Part shown: positions 1 through 11,605 of the stretch, one piece after another
Layout of the letters: the number at the start of each line of letters is the position of its first letter
Numbering within the stretch: the stretch's first letter is position 1
Origin: Heterocephalus glaber
Lineage: Eukaryota > Chordata > Mammalia > Rodentia > Bathyergidae
Length of the DNA stretch: 64,000 nucleotides
Direction of reading: 5' to 3'
Assembly: GCF_000247695.1 (NCBI RefSeq)
Contig: NW_004624781.1
Coordinates: 7,179,521-7,243,520 of the forward strand
Position numbers and translations under genes: made by a program
The notes under the pieces: generated by a model
What the model saw: the letters and a program-made list of their open reading frames with translations, nothing else
Told to the model about the DNA's origin: nothing
Database searches by the model: none

Positions 1-72
1 CCTTGCACTCACCATCCTCCTGCCTCAGCCTCCCAAGTGCTGGGTTTACAGGCCTGTGCCACAGCACCTGGC
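1..72 (-). repeat. B1 SINE, cut by window edge
   Basis: CTGCCTCAGCCTCCCAAGTG and ATTACAG-like GTTTACAGGCCTGTGCCAC are B1 on the - strand; the A-tail side lies outside the window. Confidence 0.75.
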
Positions 73-382
73 TCCCTGAGTCTCTTCTTGCCCCTCTTTT
101 TCTCACACCCAGTCCCTCCCCAAAGACCATTTAGCTTACAGTAATTCTGTCTTCCCTCCTAAAGCAGGAGCAGAGCGTTGGCGGTCTGTGGCCTTTGGGC
201 TAACCCTTCCCCTAAGTGATGGCTGTGTGCATTGCTAAGTAACTGTTTTGTGGCTGGATAGCAGCCCATCTGTCTCCTCAACTAGAGTTTGAGCTCCTAA
301 AGGGCTTCTCTTTCTTTTGTGCTTCTCACGTACCCTGCCTGTAGGGTTTGGTAAAAAACTGTATGAACATGTGGCCTCCTGG

Positions 383-434
383 GTCTCTCTCTCTCTCTCT
401 CTCCCTCTCTCTCTCTCTCTCTCCCTCTCCCTCC
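383..434. repeat. (TC)n microsatellite
   Basis: Runs of CT interrupted by CCCT. Confidence 0.95.
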
Positions 435-1284
435 TTCCTGCCCTGTAATTGATACCATAACTCAAAGAACAGAAGCTGTGAACTGGGAGGATGGGCAGGA
501 GAACAATGTGCCCAGGGCAGGATCCTGGGGTGACCGCCACTGCGAGTCCATCTCTGGAGAGGCTGAGATGCTGCCTTGCCAGATGGGGTGTGAATCCAAG
601 GCTCCCTTGCTCCATCCCTCTGCACCCCAGCCCTGGACCCTCCAGCTGTATCAGGCTCTGAGGTCCTAACTGGAGGGAGGGAGGGTGGCCCTCACCCCAC
701 CCGCAGGACTCAGTGTGGAAGCCTGGTGCTTCTGGTTCCCACACCTTGGCTCTGCTGGCTCAGGCAGCCAGCTGGCCCCTTAAACACAATGTGAAAATCT
801 TCTCTGTTCCTGTCCCGGGCATTGTCAGTGGCCAGGCGCCTGGGCTGGGAATGCGGGGTGGTGAATAGGAGAGGCATTTGCAGGCGGCAAGTGAAACAGG
901 CCCAGTACCCCTCCCCTTGGTGCCCTCCCCGCCCCCAGGGAGAAAGGACTTTTTCACTCCTGGCCTTCTTGTGTTGCCTTTCCCTCTCCGCTCCAGTTCC
1001 CCAGAGTCCTTGCAGGCTGGGGTGCCCTCGAATGAGAGAGGAAGAGAGAGGGGGGGAGAGGGACTTTCGCACAGCAGCTTGAAGCCTGTCTTACACAGCC
1101 TTCAATAAAAGGAGAATGGAACAGAAGGACAGAGGGCACCTAGGATAGAAAACCAGACAGCTCACTGCTGTCTTTGTTTAACCGGACTGATTCTGCCCAA
1201 AATGTCTGCCTGTGTAACCAGCCTATGGGGATCTGTCTTTCTCCAGCCATAGCCTAATTGCAAATAAGCAGAATACAGACCTGT

Positions 1285-1306
1285 GGGGTGTGTGTGTGCG
1301 TGTGCA

Positions 1307-1337
<31 letters not shown>

Positions 1338-1348
1338 GGATGTGTGCA
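1285..1348. repeat. (TG)n microsatellite
   Basis: Imperfect TG repeat with CG and CA interruptions. Confidence 0.95.
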
Positions 1349-2884
1349 CCTGTGTGAGCACCTGAGTGCACGCTGTGCTGCTGAAGGATAGGCATGGGCC
1401 CTAGGGCTGCCGTGCATCTCCCCTCTGAGGGCTTTCCTGGGGGAGTCTCTTTGGCCTTGGGCTGCACAGGGAAAGGGGCAGTGACAGATAACTTTATTAG
1501 GTCAGGGAAGGGACTGCTTGTCCCCCAGTCAACCGGGAGGGGCAGCTTGGGCTAGAGGGTGGAGGGTTCCACTGTGACCGATGGGCATAGCCCATAGTAA
1601 CACCCCAGCCATCCAGACCCTCGTTTTCTTACTCATTCAGTGGGTTCCCCAAATCCAGCTGCCATCAAAGTGAGCCTGCTGGGCTGTCTGCTGCTTCTGC
1701 CCCCCAGGACCTCTTCTTGATTTCTGGGCTTGCTCCCTTGTCCCCAGCTTTGTTCACCTGGTTCCAAGACATACTAACCCCATGACCCCCTTGACTCTGG
1801 TAGCTGGGCAGGCAGAAGACAGGCTGAGGGGAGGCCTTAAGGGGGAAATGGAGGGCCTGGGTGCTCCCTGGGTTCAGGCAGGCAAGGGTGTTCCGGTTTC
1901 TCCATCTCGGGGGTTACTGTCTCTTGCCCAGTTCACTGTTCTCACACCTGGGAGCCCTCTGCTTCAGGAGCAGGTGGCCTTCGCAGAGAGCAAGGAGAGG
2001 AGAGATAAAGAGGACCCCCAAGGAAGGCATCCATAGCGCCCCCATCAGCGCCTCCCTGGAGGCCCAGACTTCCCTGCACAGTATATGAGAAGCCAGATGC
2101 TGGTTGGGGGCTGTCGCATAGCCTGGACACTGACACTGACCAGGGCGGAGGGGCAGCCCAGGGCTGCTCTCTGGAATGCCGGTGTTGGATTGCAGTGTGA
2201 TGCAGGCAGTGATAATGGGCAGGAACTGGACTTTCTGGTCTGCCTGCTGCCCCCAAGGCCACTGGAATGTTGGGGGGGGGACTGTTAAGAGGCCCCGGAG
2301 ACTTGGGGTGGGCAGATGGAGACCAGACCACCTAAATGAAGAGGAGGGGGCAGACCACCGTGAAAGAGAACCGAGTTCTCGCCCTTTTGCCCTTTCGCTG
2401 AGTTGCAGCCTGCAGCAAAAGAATACTAGAATTCCCAGCCCACTGAGGACCTTTGAGGTCCACCCAGGCCCCAGGTGGGATGAGAGCTGAGCACATCTAA
2501 CCTTCGTATTTCACAGACTCAGCACTGAGACCAGGCACCGCCCTGCAGCCTGGGCAAGCAAGGGGCTTCTCTCTAGCTCATCAGGCCTCTGACCTTGGCC
2601 TTCTGCAGTGCTTCGTTGCCCTCTGGTTCAGAAAGGGGGAGTCTTTATTGGCCCCTCTCCAGGGCAGATGGCATGAGGAGTTCTGTTTTTCTTGTGCCCC
2701 ACACTGCTGGGCTCTCTCTGTGGCTTGCAGCTCTGAGTGGGGCTTATTCACCAGAAAATCCTGAGTGTGACCTCCTGACATCTAGGGCAGGTAGCAGAGG
2801 GCCTCTGAGCTTCCAGACTGACCGATTGATGCCCAGGATATCCATGATGGGGTCAGTAATCTGGGCTTGTCCTGTTCTAGGGGG

Positions 2885-3035
2885 TTCATTTGCTTAATTC
2901 CCACAACAATTCCATTAATAGGGTTACTAGTCCTATTTTACAGAGGAGCAAATGGAAGCCTAGAACAATTGGTGAACTTGTCCGAGGCGGCTCAGTAAGT
3001 AGGGAAGTGAAGATTTACACCCAGCTCTGCCAGGA
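2885..3035 (+). repeat. MIR SINE
   Basis: CATTTGCTTAATTCCCACAA then ATTTTACAGAGGAGCAAATG and ACTTGTCCGAGG...CTCAGTAAGTAG match the MIR core and its 3' part. Confidence 0.8.
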
Positions 3036-3360
3036 CTGATGCTCACTGGGCTGAGTATCTTAGAGCGGGCTCAGATCCCATGAGGACGGATCAATAGTAA
3101 TACCTGGGGGACACATGAGCCACGGAGGGGGGACACAAGGGATTAGAACCCCCTGGGCAAACTGAAGGTCCATTCTCATGGGCCAGTTAGGGGTACCCCA
3201 CCTCCGAGCCACAGTGAGAGGTCCCAGTTAGGAACCCTGGAAGAGAAGTCACCCTTCCTGGCGTGAGGCAGGTTCCCCAGGCTGCTGCAGGTGGAGGTGG
3301 GAGTCCTGCCTCCGAGGAGGGAAGACCAATTCCCCTCGCTGGGTCCCCTAGCTCCCTTTC

Positions 3361-3445
3361 CCTTTCTTGTTTCCCCTGCATAATGATGCTGATTGCTCCA
3401 CATCTGTCATAATTACTCTTTGTTTGAAAATTCAGAACAAATCAC
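3361..3445. promoter_or_regulatory. Candidate conserved intronic element
   Basis: AT-rich island in GC-rich intron with no repeat similarity. It contains GCATAATGATGCTGATTG, CATCTGTCATAATTAC and TCTTTGTTTG, resembling E-box, homeodomain and SOX/FOX words packed together. Confidence 0.35.
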
Positions 3446-4176
3446 AGGAGAGGAGCTGGCAGGGCTGGAGAAGGCTCCTTCTCCCCAGGGGTCCTGGGAG
3501 GAGGGGGAAGATGGTGGGTGGGGAAGAGCTACAATCAGCCTGGAGGAGTGGAGGCTGCTAATTGTCCTTGTCCTGTCCCCTTGCCTGGGCTGTAGCCATA
3601 ACCTGCAGGACAAGTGGGTCCCTCATGCTGAGGAGGCTGGAGATGGTCCCCTTCCTCTCCCAACCTGGGGAGGGGTCTGTGGGGTCTCCTGCCCTCTTGA
3701 CCCCAGAGGACAGTGAGTTGGGCAGTGGCTGCATGGAACCCCCACCCCCAGTGGCCCAGAAGGGAGGGGCAGGCGGTGCCTGCTGGGGGGGTGCACTGCC
3801 CAGCCCAAGGCAGGGCCTTACTAGGGAGGGGAAGGGGGCACTTGTGGGTGGGCACTGGGTCTCTGGGTGACAGCCAGGAATGGGGTACTATGGCTCCCAG
3901 GGAGCACCAACCCAGCCCCTCTTGGGGGTCCAGCAAGCAGCCTCGGGGCCCAGTGCTTCTTCACATGCTCCGCAGCCAACTGCCCTCGGCTCCCACCCGG
4001 TCCCCAGCCTGGAGGCCCTTTGATTTGGAGGTCTATGGGGTCAGGCTTGGGACTCTGCCTGCCCTGAGAGCCCCCACCCATGTCCCTCTCCTACCTGCAC
4101 TTGGGCAGATCCTGTGCAGTCAGTTAGCCCCTTGCTGGCAAATCACTCACTAGCGCTGGCCTCCTGTGTCAGGTGT

Positions 4177-4222
4177 GCTTGTGTGTGTGTGTGTGTGTGT
4201 GTGCGTGTGTGCGTGTACGTGT
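4177..4222. repeat. (TG)n microsatellite
   Basis: TG run with CG interruptions. Confidence 0.95.
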
Positions 4223-4684
4223 ATGCAAGGGTGAGTTTGTGTGCATCCTTGCTTCCCGGATCTAGGTGTCCAGGACACACCATCCTTAGTATGGGAGTGA
4301 ATATTTTCACCTGGTTAACTCAGGAATTTCAGCTCCACCCAACCTGGGATCCTGCAACTGGCCTGGGAGGGGGAAAAGGAAGAAGGAGAATACGGATAGA
4401 GGCCTCAGGTTCCCAGTCCCCTTCTTCCCCCCTGGCTTGGCCAATAGGCCAGGGATTGCTGACAAGGGCCTAGGGCTGGACAGTTTATGGACAAACCTTG
4501 AAACCAGCCAGGTCTAGGAGGGGACACATAGAGGGCCTGGGAGGCTTCGGGGTGGCAGACTCAGATGCAGCACGGGGGCCTGTCACCCTCACAGTGCCTA
4601 GGAGGGGCCCAGGGGACACAGGAGTGGGACGAGGACAGCTCCCCTGCTTGGCCAACTCACCCCGACCCTCCTATCTCCTCTCCC

Positions 4685-4765
4685 CCAGCCATCACTTTGG
4701 TGGAAACTGAGGCCCAGAGAGAGGCCTTGTCCCAAGACCTGGCATATAGAGCTGTGACAGAAAGG
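4685..4765 (+). repeat. MIR SINE fragment
   Basis: GGTGGAAACTGAGGCCCAGAGAG followed by TTGTCCCAAG resembles the MIR 3' half. Confidence 0.55.
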
Positions 4766-5321
4766 ACCCAGCTGCCCTTTTCACTGTACTCATTGGCCAA
4801 ATGGGATTTGGGCTCTAATTTCAGAGCCAGATCTGCCGAGGACCTTAGAAATTTGAAATCCGGAGATAAACAGTAATTTCTGGATCTTTGGCTACCATCA
4901 ACCAAATTTGGTTTATTTTTTTCTTTGTCCTTCTTGGGGGTTATTTTAGTTTTGCCTATTTCATCCCAGCCTATATGAAAAGTTGCATTCTTTCTACAAC
5001 AATTCTCTTCACCCTAATTTTTTGAGGTCTCTTACAATTGTATTCCAATCCTCTAGCACCTAGGGAAGCCCTGTCTAATTTAGTCTCATGAGCAGATTGG
5101 ATTAGAATATTCCTGATTCCATTATCTCAGCTCACCGATAATTCTATTACCCAGAATGAGCCCAGGATTGAGCCTGCTTGATATTCCTGCCCCCCCCCAC
5201 CGTTTCTGACTTTGCTTCTCAAATCAGTCAGTTTCCCCTTGAACTGTGACAAAGTCAAGATCATTACAAGCAAGCTGGTGTGATATTGGTGAGATCGAGA
5301 CTTTCCTGAAATAAAGCCATA

Positions 5322-5395
5322 TTGCTTTATTTATTTATTTATTTATACTGGGGATTGAACCCAGGGCTTTCAGACTGAGCCACATCACCAGAGTG
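5322..5395 (-). repeat. Old ID-like SINE with (TTTA)n tail
   Basis: ATACTGGGGATTGAACCCAG and CTGAGCCACATCACCAG are an ID body on the - strand after a TTTA-repeat tail. Confidence 0.7.
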
Positions 5396-5404
5396 CTAGT
5401 ATGT

Positions 5405-5406
<2 letters not shown>

Positions 5407-5442
<36 letters not shown>
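5407..5442. repeat. (CA)n microsatellite
   Basis: Perfect CA run. Confidence 0.95.
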
Positions 5443-5713
5443 CTGCCACTGCTATTTTTTAAAATTTTATTTTATTTTATCCCATCCCCCCCTCAAGCCC
5501 CTTCCCCTCTCTATGTACAAAAGCTTCGTTTCCATTTTTTTCTTCTATTTTCACTTTTTTTTTTATCCCTTTCTCCCTCCCCCCTTCCTTGTTCCTCTTC
5601 CCATTTGAACATTTTCTTCCCATTTCCCAACATCCATTATACATTTCAGTCCTTCTTTCCACTTTTGGTTTCTTACACCAGAGAAACAATGGGGTATTTA
5701 AACATGTGTGTCC

Positions 5714-5804
5714 TTAGGGGCTGGGGATTTAACTCAGTGGTGCTGTGCCTGCCTCACAAGCACCAGGTCCTGAGTTCGATCCCCAGTACCAAAACAAAAA
5801 AACT
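5714..5804 (+). repeat. ID-like SINE inside L1
   Basis: GGGGCTGGGGATTTAACTCA to CCCCAGTACC plus A-rich tail, flanked by a 14-bp target duplication AAACATGTGTGTCC (5700-5713 and 5805-5818). Confidence 0.9.
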
Positions 5805-6107
5805 AAACATGTGTGTCCAATTTATTTCACTTAAGAGTACGGTCTCTAGGTCCAGCCATTTAGCTATTAATGTCTGCAGCTCATCCTTGTTTATGGTAGA
5901 GTAGTACTCCATTATAAAAGAAAAACCACATCTTCTTTATCCACTCCTCAGTTGATGGGCATGTAGAATATTTCCAAGATTTCGCTATCACAAACTGTGC
6001 CACTATAAACATGGTTGTGTATATATCACTGTAGTATGATGCTTTTAATTTTTTCAGGAAGATACAAAGAAGAGATATAGCTGGGTCAAATAGTACCTCT
6101 AGTTTTA

Positions 6108-6208
6108 TTTATTTATTTTTTTCCTTTTTTTTTTTGGTACTGGGGATCGAACTCAGGTCCTTCCACTTGCGAGGCAGGTGCCGGAACCACTGAGCTAAAT
6201 CCCCGGCC
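6108..6208 (-). repeat. ID-like SINE inside L1
   Basis: T-tail, GGTACTGGGGATCGAACTCA, then CCACTGAGCTAAATCCCC, flanked by CTAGTTTTA duplications. Confidence 0.9.
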
Positions 6209-6286
6209 CTAGTTTTAGGTTTTTGAGAGATCTCCACACTGATTTCCACAGTGGTTGCACCAGTCTACACTCCCACTTGCCACTGC

Positions 6287-6376
6287 ATTTTTTTTTTTTT
6301 TTGGTACCGGGGATCAAACTGGGGTCCTTGTGCTTGGGCAGCAGGGGGTGAAACCACTGAGCTACATCCCCGGCCC
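6287..6376 (-). repeat. ID-like SINE
   Basis: T-run, GGTACCGGGGATCAAACTGG and ACCACTGAGCTACATCCCCG. Flanking duplication CCACTGCATTTT. Confidence 0.9.
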
Positions 6377-6405
6377 ACCACTGCATTTTAAAAATCTTTT
6401 ACTTT

Positions 6406-6438
6406 ACCCAAGTTCTATCCCCGGTACAAAAAAAAAAA
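6406..6438 (+). repeat. 5'-truncated ID-like SINE
   Basis: Only the 3' end (AAGTTCTATCCCCGGTAC) and A-tail are present, flanked by AATCTTTTACTTT duplications at 6393 and 6439. Confidence 0.7.
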
Positions 6439-6444
6439 AATCTT

Positions 6445-6552
6445 TTACTTTGAGACTTGTCTTGTTAAGTGTCTAAGATTCCCAGGCTGGGCTCAAACTT
6501 GCAATCCTCCTGCTTCAGCCTCCCAGAGTGCTGGAATTACAGGTGTGGTCCA
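6445..6552 (-). repeat. B1 SINE
   Basis: TTGAGACTTGTCTTG, CCCAGGCTGGGCTCAAACTT, CTTCAGCCTCCCAGAGTGCT. Confidence 0.8.
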
Positions 6553-7131
6553 TTGTTTTATCACATCACTTCAAGAAGCATCTATTGGACTGAATGCCCA
6601 GCTTTGCTCTTGTAGGCCTTGGGTGGTCAGAAAACACCCAAGGGTCCATTCTGGGACATGGAGTGTTTAGCTGGTCTCTTCCATGGGTCTGAAACACCCT
6701 TCTTCCAAGCCATGATCACTGGCCACTTGAAGAGGACAGCAATGAGCCTGGCCACAGGAGCCATTGCCAAGGGCTGAGTGGGAAAGGCTTGGCCTGCCGG
6801 TTTCCGACCTCAGTCTGCCACCCCAGGAGAGGTACTCAGGGGTCTCAGGGACCCCCCAGGAAAGCTGGAAAAATGTCCAGGATACTGGACCACTGGCCTC
6901 ACCCCCCAAGAGCTAACTGGCCAGATTCCACGCTAAGAAGCTTCCCTCTTGCCTGCTCTTTGGGGGGACCACCCCTGCGTGTCCCTGCCCGCCTTGTGTC
7001 ACTTGTCAAAATCATAGCCATAACCACACCACAGCATCCTCTGAGTTCATGCCACTGGAAATGGGGAAGTGGAGGAAAAATAAACGCTTATTATATAATC
7101 CTCGTTATCTTCCCATCAGAATACAAACTTT

Positions 7132-7281
7132 TCTTTTTTTTTTTTTTTTCAGACAGTCTCACTGTGTAGTTCAGGCTTGAACTCACTATGTAGCTCAGGC
7201 TGGCCTCGAACTCATGGCAATCTTCCTGACTCAGCCTCCTGAGTGCTGGGATTACAGGCATGCACCACCATGCCCAGCAGG
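7132..7281 (-). repeat. B1 SINE
   Basis: T-tail, AGACAGTCTCACTGTGTAG, CTCAGCCTCCTGAGTGCTGG, flanked by AATACAAACTTT duplications. Confidence 0.9.
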
Positions 7282-7429
7282 AATACAAACTTTAAACTTA
7301 CTTGTGGTCTTAGGTTTGGGCAAGGAAGAGATATGAGGAGAAATAAGTTTCAGTTAAAAGCCCTTTTTCGGTTAAAAGTATTGAGTCTTTAATTTGGGCC
7401 TGAAGGCTGCTCTGTGGTTTGACCAGCTT

Positions 7430-7513
7430 TTGGGCTGGTCTGTAGCTCAGTGGTTTCACTGCCTGCTGCGCAAGCGCAAGGACCCAAGTTCAATCTCCGG
7501 TACCAAAAAATAA
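7430..7513 (+). repeat. ID-like SINE
   Basis: GGGCTGGTCTGTAGCTCAG, GCGCAAGCGCAAGGACCC, TCCGGTACC plus A-tail. Flanked by GACCAGCTTTTGG-side unique sequence. Confidence 0.85.
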
Positions 7514-8568
7514 AAGAAAAGCATTATGATCACATCTGGGGTGATACTGGGGTTCGATTAAATGTTGATTCAGGATTGGATCAGAAAAACGAGGGTTAAA
7601 TTTTTGTATATGTGCTCCTGAAGCGAGCACAAGGATTAAATTTTTGAAGGCAGGCTTTTCGTGTAACATTGTTACAAGTAAGGCTTGGTAACATTAAACA
7701 AGTAGTGAGAACAAGGCACAATTTGGCCGCTGCTGTCAGTCCCTAAATGAGTGTTGTTCAATTCTTTTATTTTATTTCCGAAGGAATGGAGAAGTAGATG
7801 GATACTCGTGTTTCAGGATTTGACTGTGGGCTGCCTGCAAAAGTGTACAGTCTGGCGGTGGTGACTTGGACATTAGAAGATATCTGTAGCCCCAGAAAGC
7901 GCGCTACGGTGTCTGTCAATTAGACGGTGCTAACCAAGGGCTGAGAGCCTACTGCTGAACTGTGCAACTGACCAGCGGGTTTTTTATCATTTGATAAACC
8001 TGATAAAACATCAGAGTATATGTATAGTATTCTTCCTTGAGGCAGAAATACTCTAAAGCCCATCAGAAGGGATTAGGAAGCACATGTTTACCGAACAGGG
8101 ATCTGCAGATGTGAGGGCTATTACAGCAGGTCAGTTCTCAAATCAGTTGGGCTCCAACAGCGTCTGGCCCATTCCTATCTCAGAGCTAAGCACCACGAGG
8201 TTGAGGACAGAAGACACCTCCTGATCTTGAAGGGGGTCATCATCTCCCCACCTCTCCGGACCCCATCTTATTGGGTGGTGATGATGGAAAGAAGAAACCT
8301 GATGGAGCACAGGGAATATCTTGCATGCATCAATAGTGCTGCTGTCAGCTTGTCCATCGGGACCACGGCTCCCTTTCTCCCTTTTGCTCGTAGTAACTTA
8401 GCTGAGCCACCTCATAGGTGAGGAGAAACAAGCCCTGGGCTCACCGGTTTCTAACAGTGAGTCCGTATTCACTAGCGCATGTTGGAGCTCTCCATCTGCC
8501 CTCTTGGCCTGAGGTAGCAGAGAAGAAATAAAGATAGGCGCCTGCCGCTCTCCTTGCGATCCCCTTTT

Positions 8569-8667
8569 TGTTTTTTTGTTTTTTGTTTTTCTGTACTGGG
8601 GATCGAACTCAGGACCTGGCGCTTGTGAGGCAGGTGCAGAGCCACTGACCTAAATCCCCAGCATTGG
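8569..8667 (-). repeat. ID-like SINE
   Basis: Bounded by GATCCCCTTTT duplications (8558, 8668). Body TACTGGGGATCGAACTCAGG to TAAATCCCCAGC. Confidence 0.9.
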
Positions 8668-9099
8668 GATCCCCTTTTGCTTGGAGCCATGAATCAAATT
8701 CTGAGGCCTGATTTTGCAGACTTCCCCCTTCTCTTTCCCTCTTTTTCCCTCAGTCCAGTTACCCCACACTTCCCCATCTCCTGTGCCCTTATTTTCCGAG
8801 CCTTTCTCTTACCCTTCTCTCCCCACACCCAGCTGGTCTCTAGATTTCTCAAGTTAAGTCAGGCGCTGGCACAAAGCTGGGCCCTGAGGGGCAGGAGCCC
8901 CTACCCGCTCTGCTCTCCAGTGTGTCCCGTGCACCCCAGGACATCTAGTTAGGGTTCAGTGCAGGCCCTGCCTGTGTTTGGGAGTCAAAGACAGAGTCCA
9001 GCGACAGGAGCCAGTGCGGCTAAGAATCTGCAAGTGGAGAGGGCTTGGTGAGGAGCCCTGGGTGGAGGCAGGAAGTGCTTCCTCAGTTTCCCCCTGCCT

Positions 9100-9800
9100 C
9101 AGCGGCCTCAGGGAGGCCTAGCCCAGCTGGGGAATTTGAGCCGCCCGGGTGGGGGGAGGGGGTGGCGGGAAATGGTGCCTCGTTCGCCCCAGCGACATCA
9201 AACCCTCGTTTGGCGTGCGAGGACAATGGCTGTCTTATTTTCTCCATTCGCCGCGCACAATGCCGGATTCTCTCATTCACCCGCGGTGGTGCGAGCGAGG
9301 TAATTAGCCAGCGCCATTCAGCGCGGACACTATTGCTATGCGGGGGGGCGCGGACGCCCGCGTCGGCGGGGATTAGCGCGGGCGGGGGCGCAGCTGCGGC
9401 CACTTCAAAAGGGCCCCGCGCCGGCGGCTGTGGGAACCGCGGACCCGGGGACCCGGGCAGGGCCCGGCGCGTCCCCCGGCCCTGTGCCCCGCGCCCCGCG
9501 CTCCGCACCCGGGGAGCCCGGGACGCGCGGGCTGTGTGGCCCCCATCACACTCCCGCTTTCATCAGGGCCTCCAGCACTTTTCTCTTTGGAGTCCGGGAG
9601 TCAAAGGGCAGAGGAGGGAAGGCGGCATGGAAGCGGGGGATGGGAGCCTGACCCCGGCTCTGACCTCCGCGCAGGCAGCAGATGGTCCCACTTAGGCCCG
9701 GCCTCGCAGGCCCGCCCGCCCCGCAGCATCCGCTGCCTCGACTGCACCTGACCAGCCGGCCTCCAGGAGACTTGGGGCGCTGGGCTGAGAATCGGCCCTC
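9100..9800. promoter_or_regulatory. Intronic CpG island
   Basis: Repeat-free, CpG-dense block inside the IGDCC3 intron. Its core at 9180-9320 looks constrained, with GACAATGG (9222), GCACAATGC (9254), both SOX-like, and GTAATTAG (9300, homeodomain-like), and is followed by a GC-rich run to about 9560. It could be an alternative promoter or a developmental enhancer. Open frames across it look like by-products of GC content. Confidence 0.6.
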
Positions 9801-10161
9801 ATCCGGATTCTCAGGAGCCCACCCGGCCAGGAGCCCCCATCCTAGCTTGGCATCTGCATTATCTCCCTGAACCTCAGAAGAAACATTCCCGGGCAGCACA
9901 GCAGATGGGTGAATCGGAGTCTCTGGCAGTGGGGTCCAGGCATCTGTGAGATAGGAATGGGCACCCTGGGTTGTTCGGATCCACAGTCCAACTCTTGTGT
10001 CTTCATGAAGAGGAAGGAGGAAGTCGCTGCTGGAGGAGAACTACTGGGGTGGGGACTTGGGTGGAAGACAAGATGGTGGGAAGGGACTGACCCCAGGGCC
10101 CCAAAGTCAGCCTTCGGGCACCAGTTTATGAGGACTTATTATTTGCCCGGTGTCTATTCTT

Positions 10162-10272
10162 TTTTTTGTTTTGTTTTTTTGTTTTTTGTGGTTTTTTTGG
10201 TATCGGGGATCGAACTCGGGACCTTGCGCTTTTGAGGCAGGCGCCAGAACCACTGAGCTGAATCTCCAGCCC
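10162..10272 (-). repeat. ID-like SINE
   Basis: Perfect 15-bp duplication CCGGTGTCTATTCTT (10147 and 10273) brackets a T-rich tail and GGTATCGGGGATCGAACTCG...CTGAGCTGAATCTCC. Confidence 0.92.
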
Positions 10273-10997
10273 CCGGTGTCTATTCTTGATTTCTTGATAG
10301 TGGAGGCAGACAGGTAAATCAGCCGGTCTCTGCCAATAAGGGACCCACAGGCCCAGGCAAATAGGCAGATCTCTACGTGAACATTGGCCTCTAATACTGA
10401 CTGCAACACAGAGCTAGGAATTAGTTCTGCTTCCTTTGGGGGATGTGGAAGATGGAGGTGTTTATAGAGAAGAGCAGAGGGGACAGCGACAGCAAAGGAA
10501 TACAGGGATGAGCATTTATGATCTGTCCAGGGAAGGCAAACATCTCTCGTGGTCAGAGTACAAATCACATGGCTAGGGAAGTAGCTGATCTTTGAGGCTA
10601 GAAAGATGAAATGACCTAATAATGAAGACCTTGAATGTCATCCCAAGGAGAACAGACTTGATTCAGGGAAATGGGAACCAATACCATATTGGTTATTCAG
10701 GAGGATAATGGTCTCGGGGAGGTGGGAGAATGGACTGGAAGTGGGAAGGCTGGAGGTAGAGAAGGTATTAGGGAAGCAGTTGGGAGTGATGAGACCCTAA
10801 GCTAAGGCTATGGGATGGAAAAGGGGAGATAGGTCAGGATTTGGGGGCCAGTCAGCCATTGAAGAGAGAAGGAAGGATGGGGCAGTGATTTCTTGGTTTA
10901 TAAATGGGATAATCGGCTCATGACGAGGGTGTTAAAGAAAGATATAAGGAAGATAACCTCTACTAGGCGTACGGATTCCTTTGAATTTATGGGAAAA

Positions 10998-11087
10998 CTT
11001 TTTTTTTTTTGTGGTACCGGGGGTCAAACTCAGAATCTTGTGCTTTCGTGGTAGGCAGCGGCACCACTGAGCTAAATCCCCAGCCCT
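10998..11087 (-). repeat. ID-like SINE
   Basis: T-run, GGTACCGGGGGTCAAACTCA, CACTGAGCTAAATCCCCAGC. Confidence 0.9.
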
Positions 11088-11474
11088 ACAGGAAAGCTCC
11101 AGAAACCCTCTGCAGAAGTTGGTTCCTAGGGTTTTAGGAGACTTCCAACCACTAGAGGGCAGCAGTGAAATTCCCCAAATAAGTCTATCTCCAGGAGTTG
11201 CCAGTACCGTCCCAGCCAAGAAACTGCAGAATCCCTACCATGGATGTAGACCTCCCTGTTCCCTAAAACAGATAAAGCTTATTGTGGAGAGTTATTGGGG
11301 TGGAGGGCATGCAGACTTCCAGCTACTGAGGTTCCTCGTTGAGCCACTGGAGAACACCAGCGCACCAAGAGACAGGCCTAAACGTGAGATCGGATCAGAG
11401 TTAGAGAATGGGGCTGTTTTTCCTAGAAGACAGGAGAGGGACCGCGTTACCAGTGTGTCCTAGAGTCCTAATGT

Positions 11475-11605
11475 GGATATGCGCCTTGGAGAGTGCCTTC
11501 TCCATCCTGCCCCACTTCCATTTTACAGATGAGAAAACCAAAGTTGGAACTGAAAGGTGACATCAGGAGCCTGGGACAGAGCCGAGCAAAATCCCAGCTT
11601 GGCTC
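11475..11605 (+). repeat. MIR SINE
   Basis: CATTTTACAGATGAGAAAAC and neighbouring words match the MIR core. Confidence 0.7.

Larger units (their letters stand above)
5455..6286 (-). mobile_element. L1 3' end, 5'-truncated, with nested SINEs
   Basis: L1 3' UTR polypyrimidine part and the end of ORF2 on the - strand (TAGTACTCCATTATAAAAG, TTTATCCACTCCTCAGTTGA, AGCTGGGTCAAATAG, GATTTCCACAGTGGTTGCAC). It is interrupted by SINEs at 5714-5804 and 6108-6208. Confidence 0.8.

Noticed and set aside
5401..5904. Open frame with poly-Thr-His start
   Set aside because: It is a translated CA microsatellite and L1 3' UTR.
7430..7513. tRNA gene suggested by A-box and B-box-like sequence
   Set aside because: The same sequence recurs dozens of times with A-tails and target duplications, so these are ID-like SINEs, not tRNA genes.
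9045..9695. 216-codon open frame over the intronic CpG island as a new gene or IGDCC3 exon 1
   Set aside because: Composition is driven by GC content, frames are open on both strands, no signal peptide or Ig sequence appears, and no Ig1 exon follows before exon 3.
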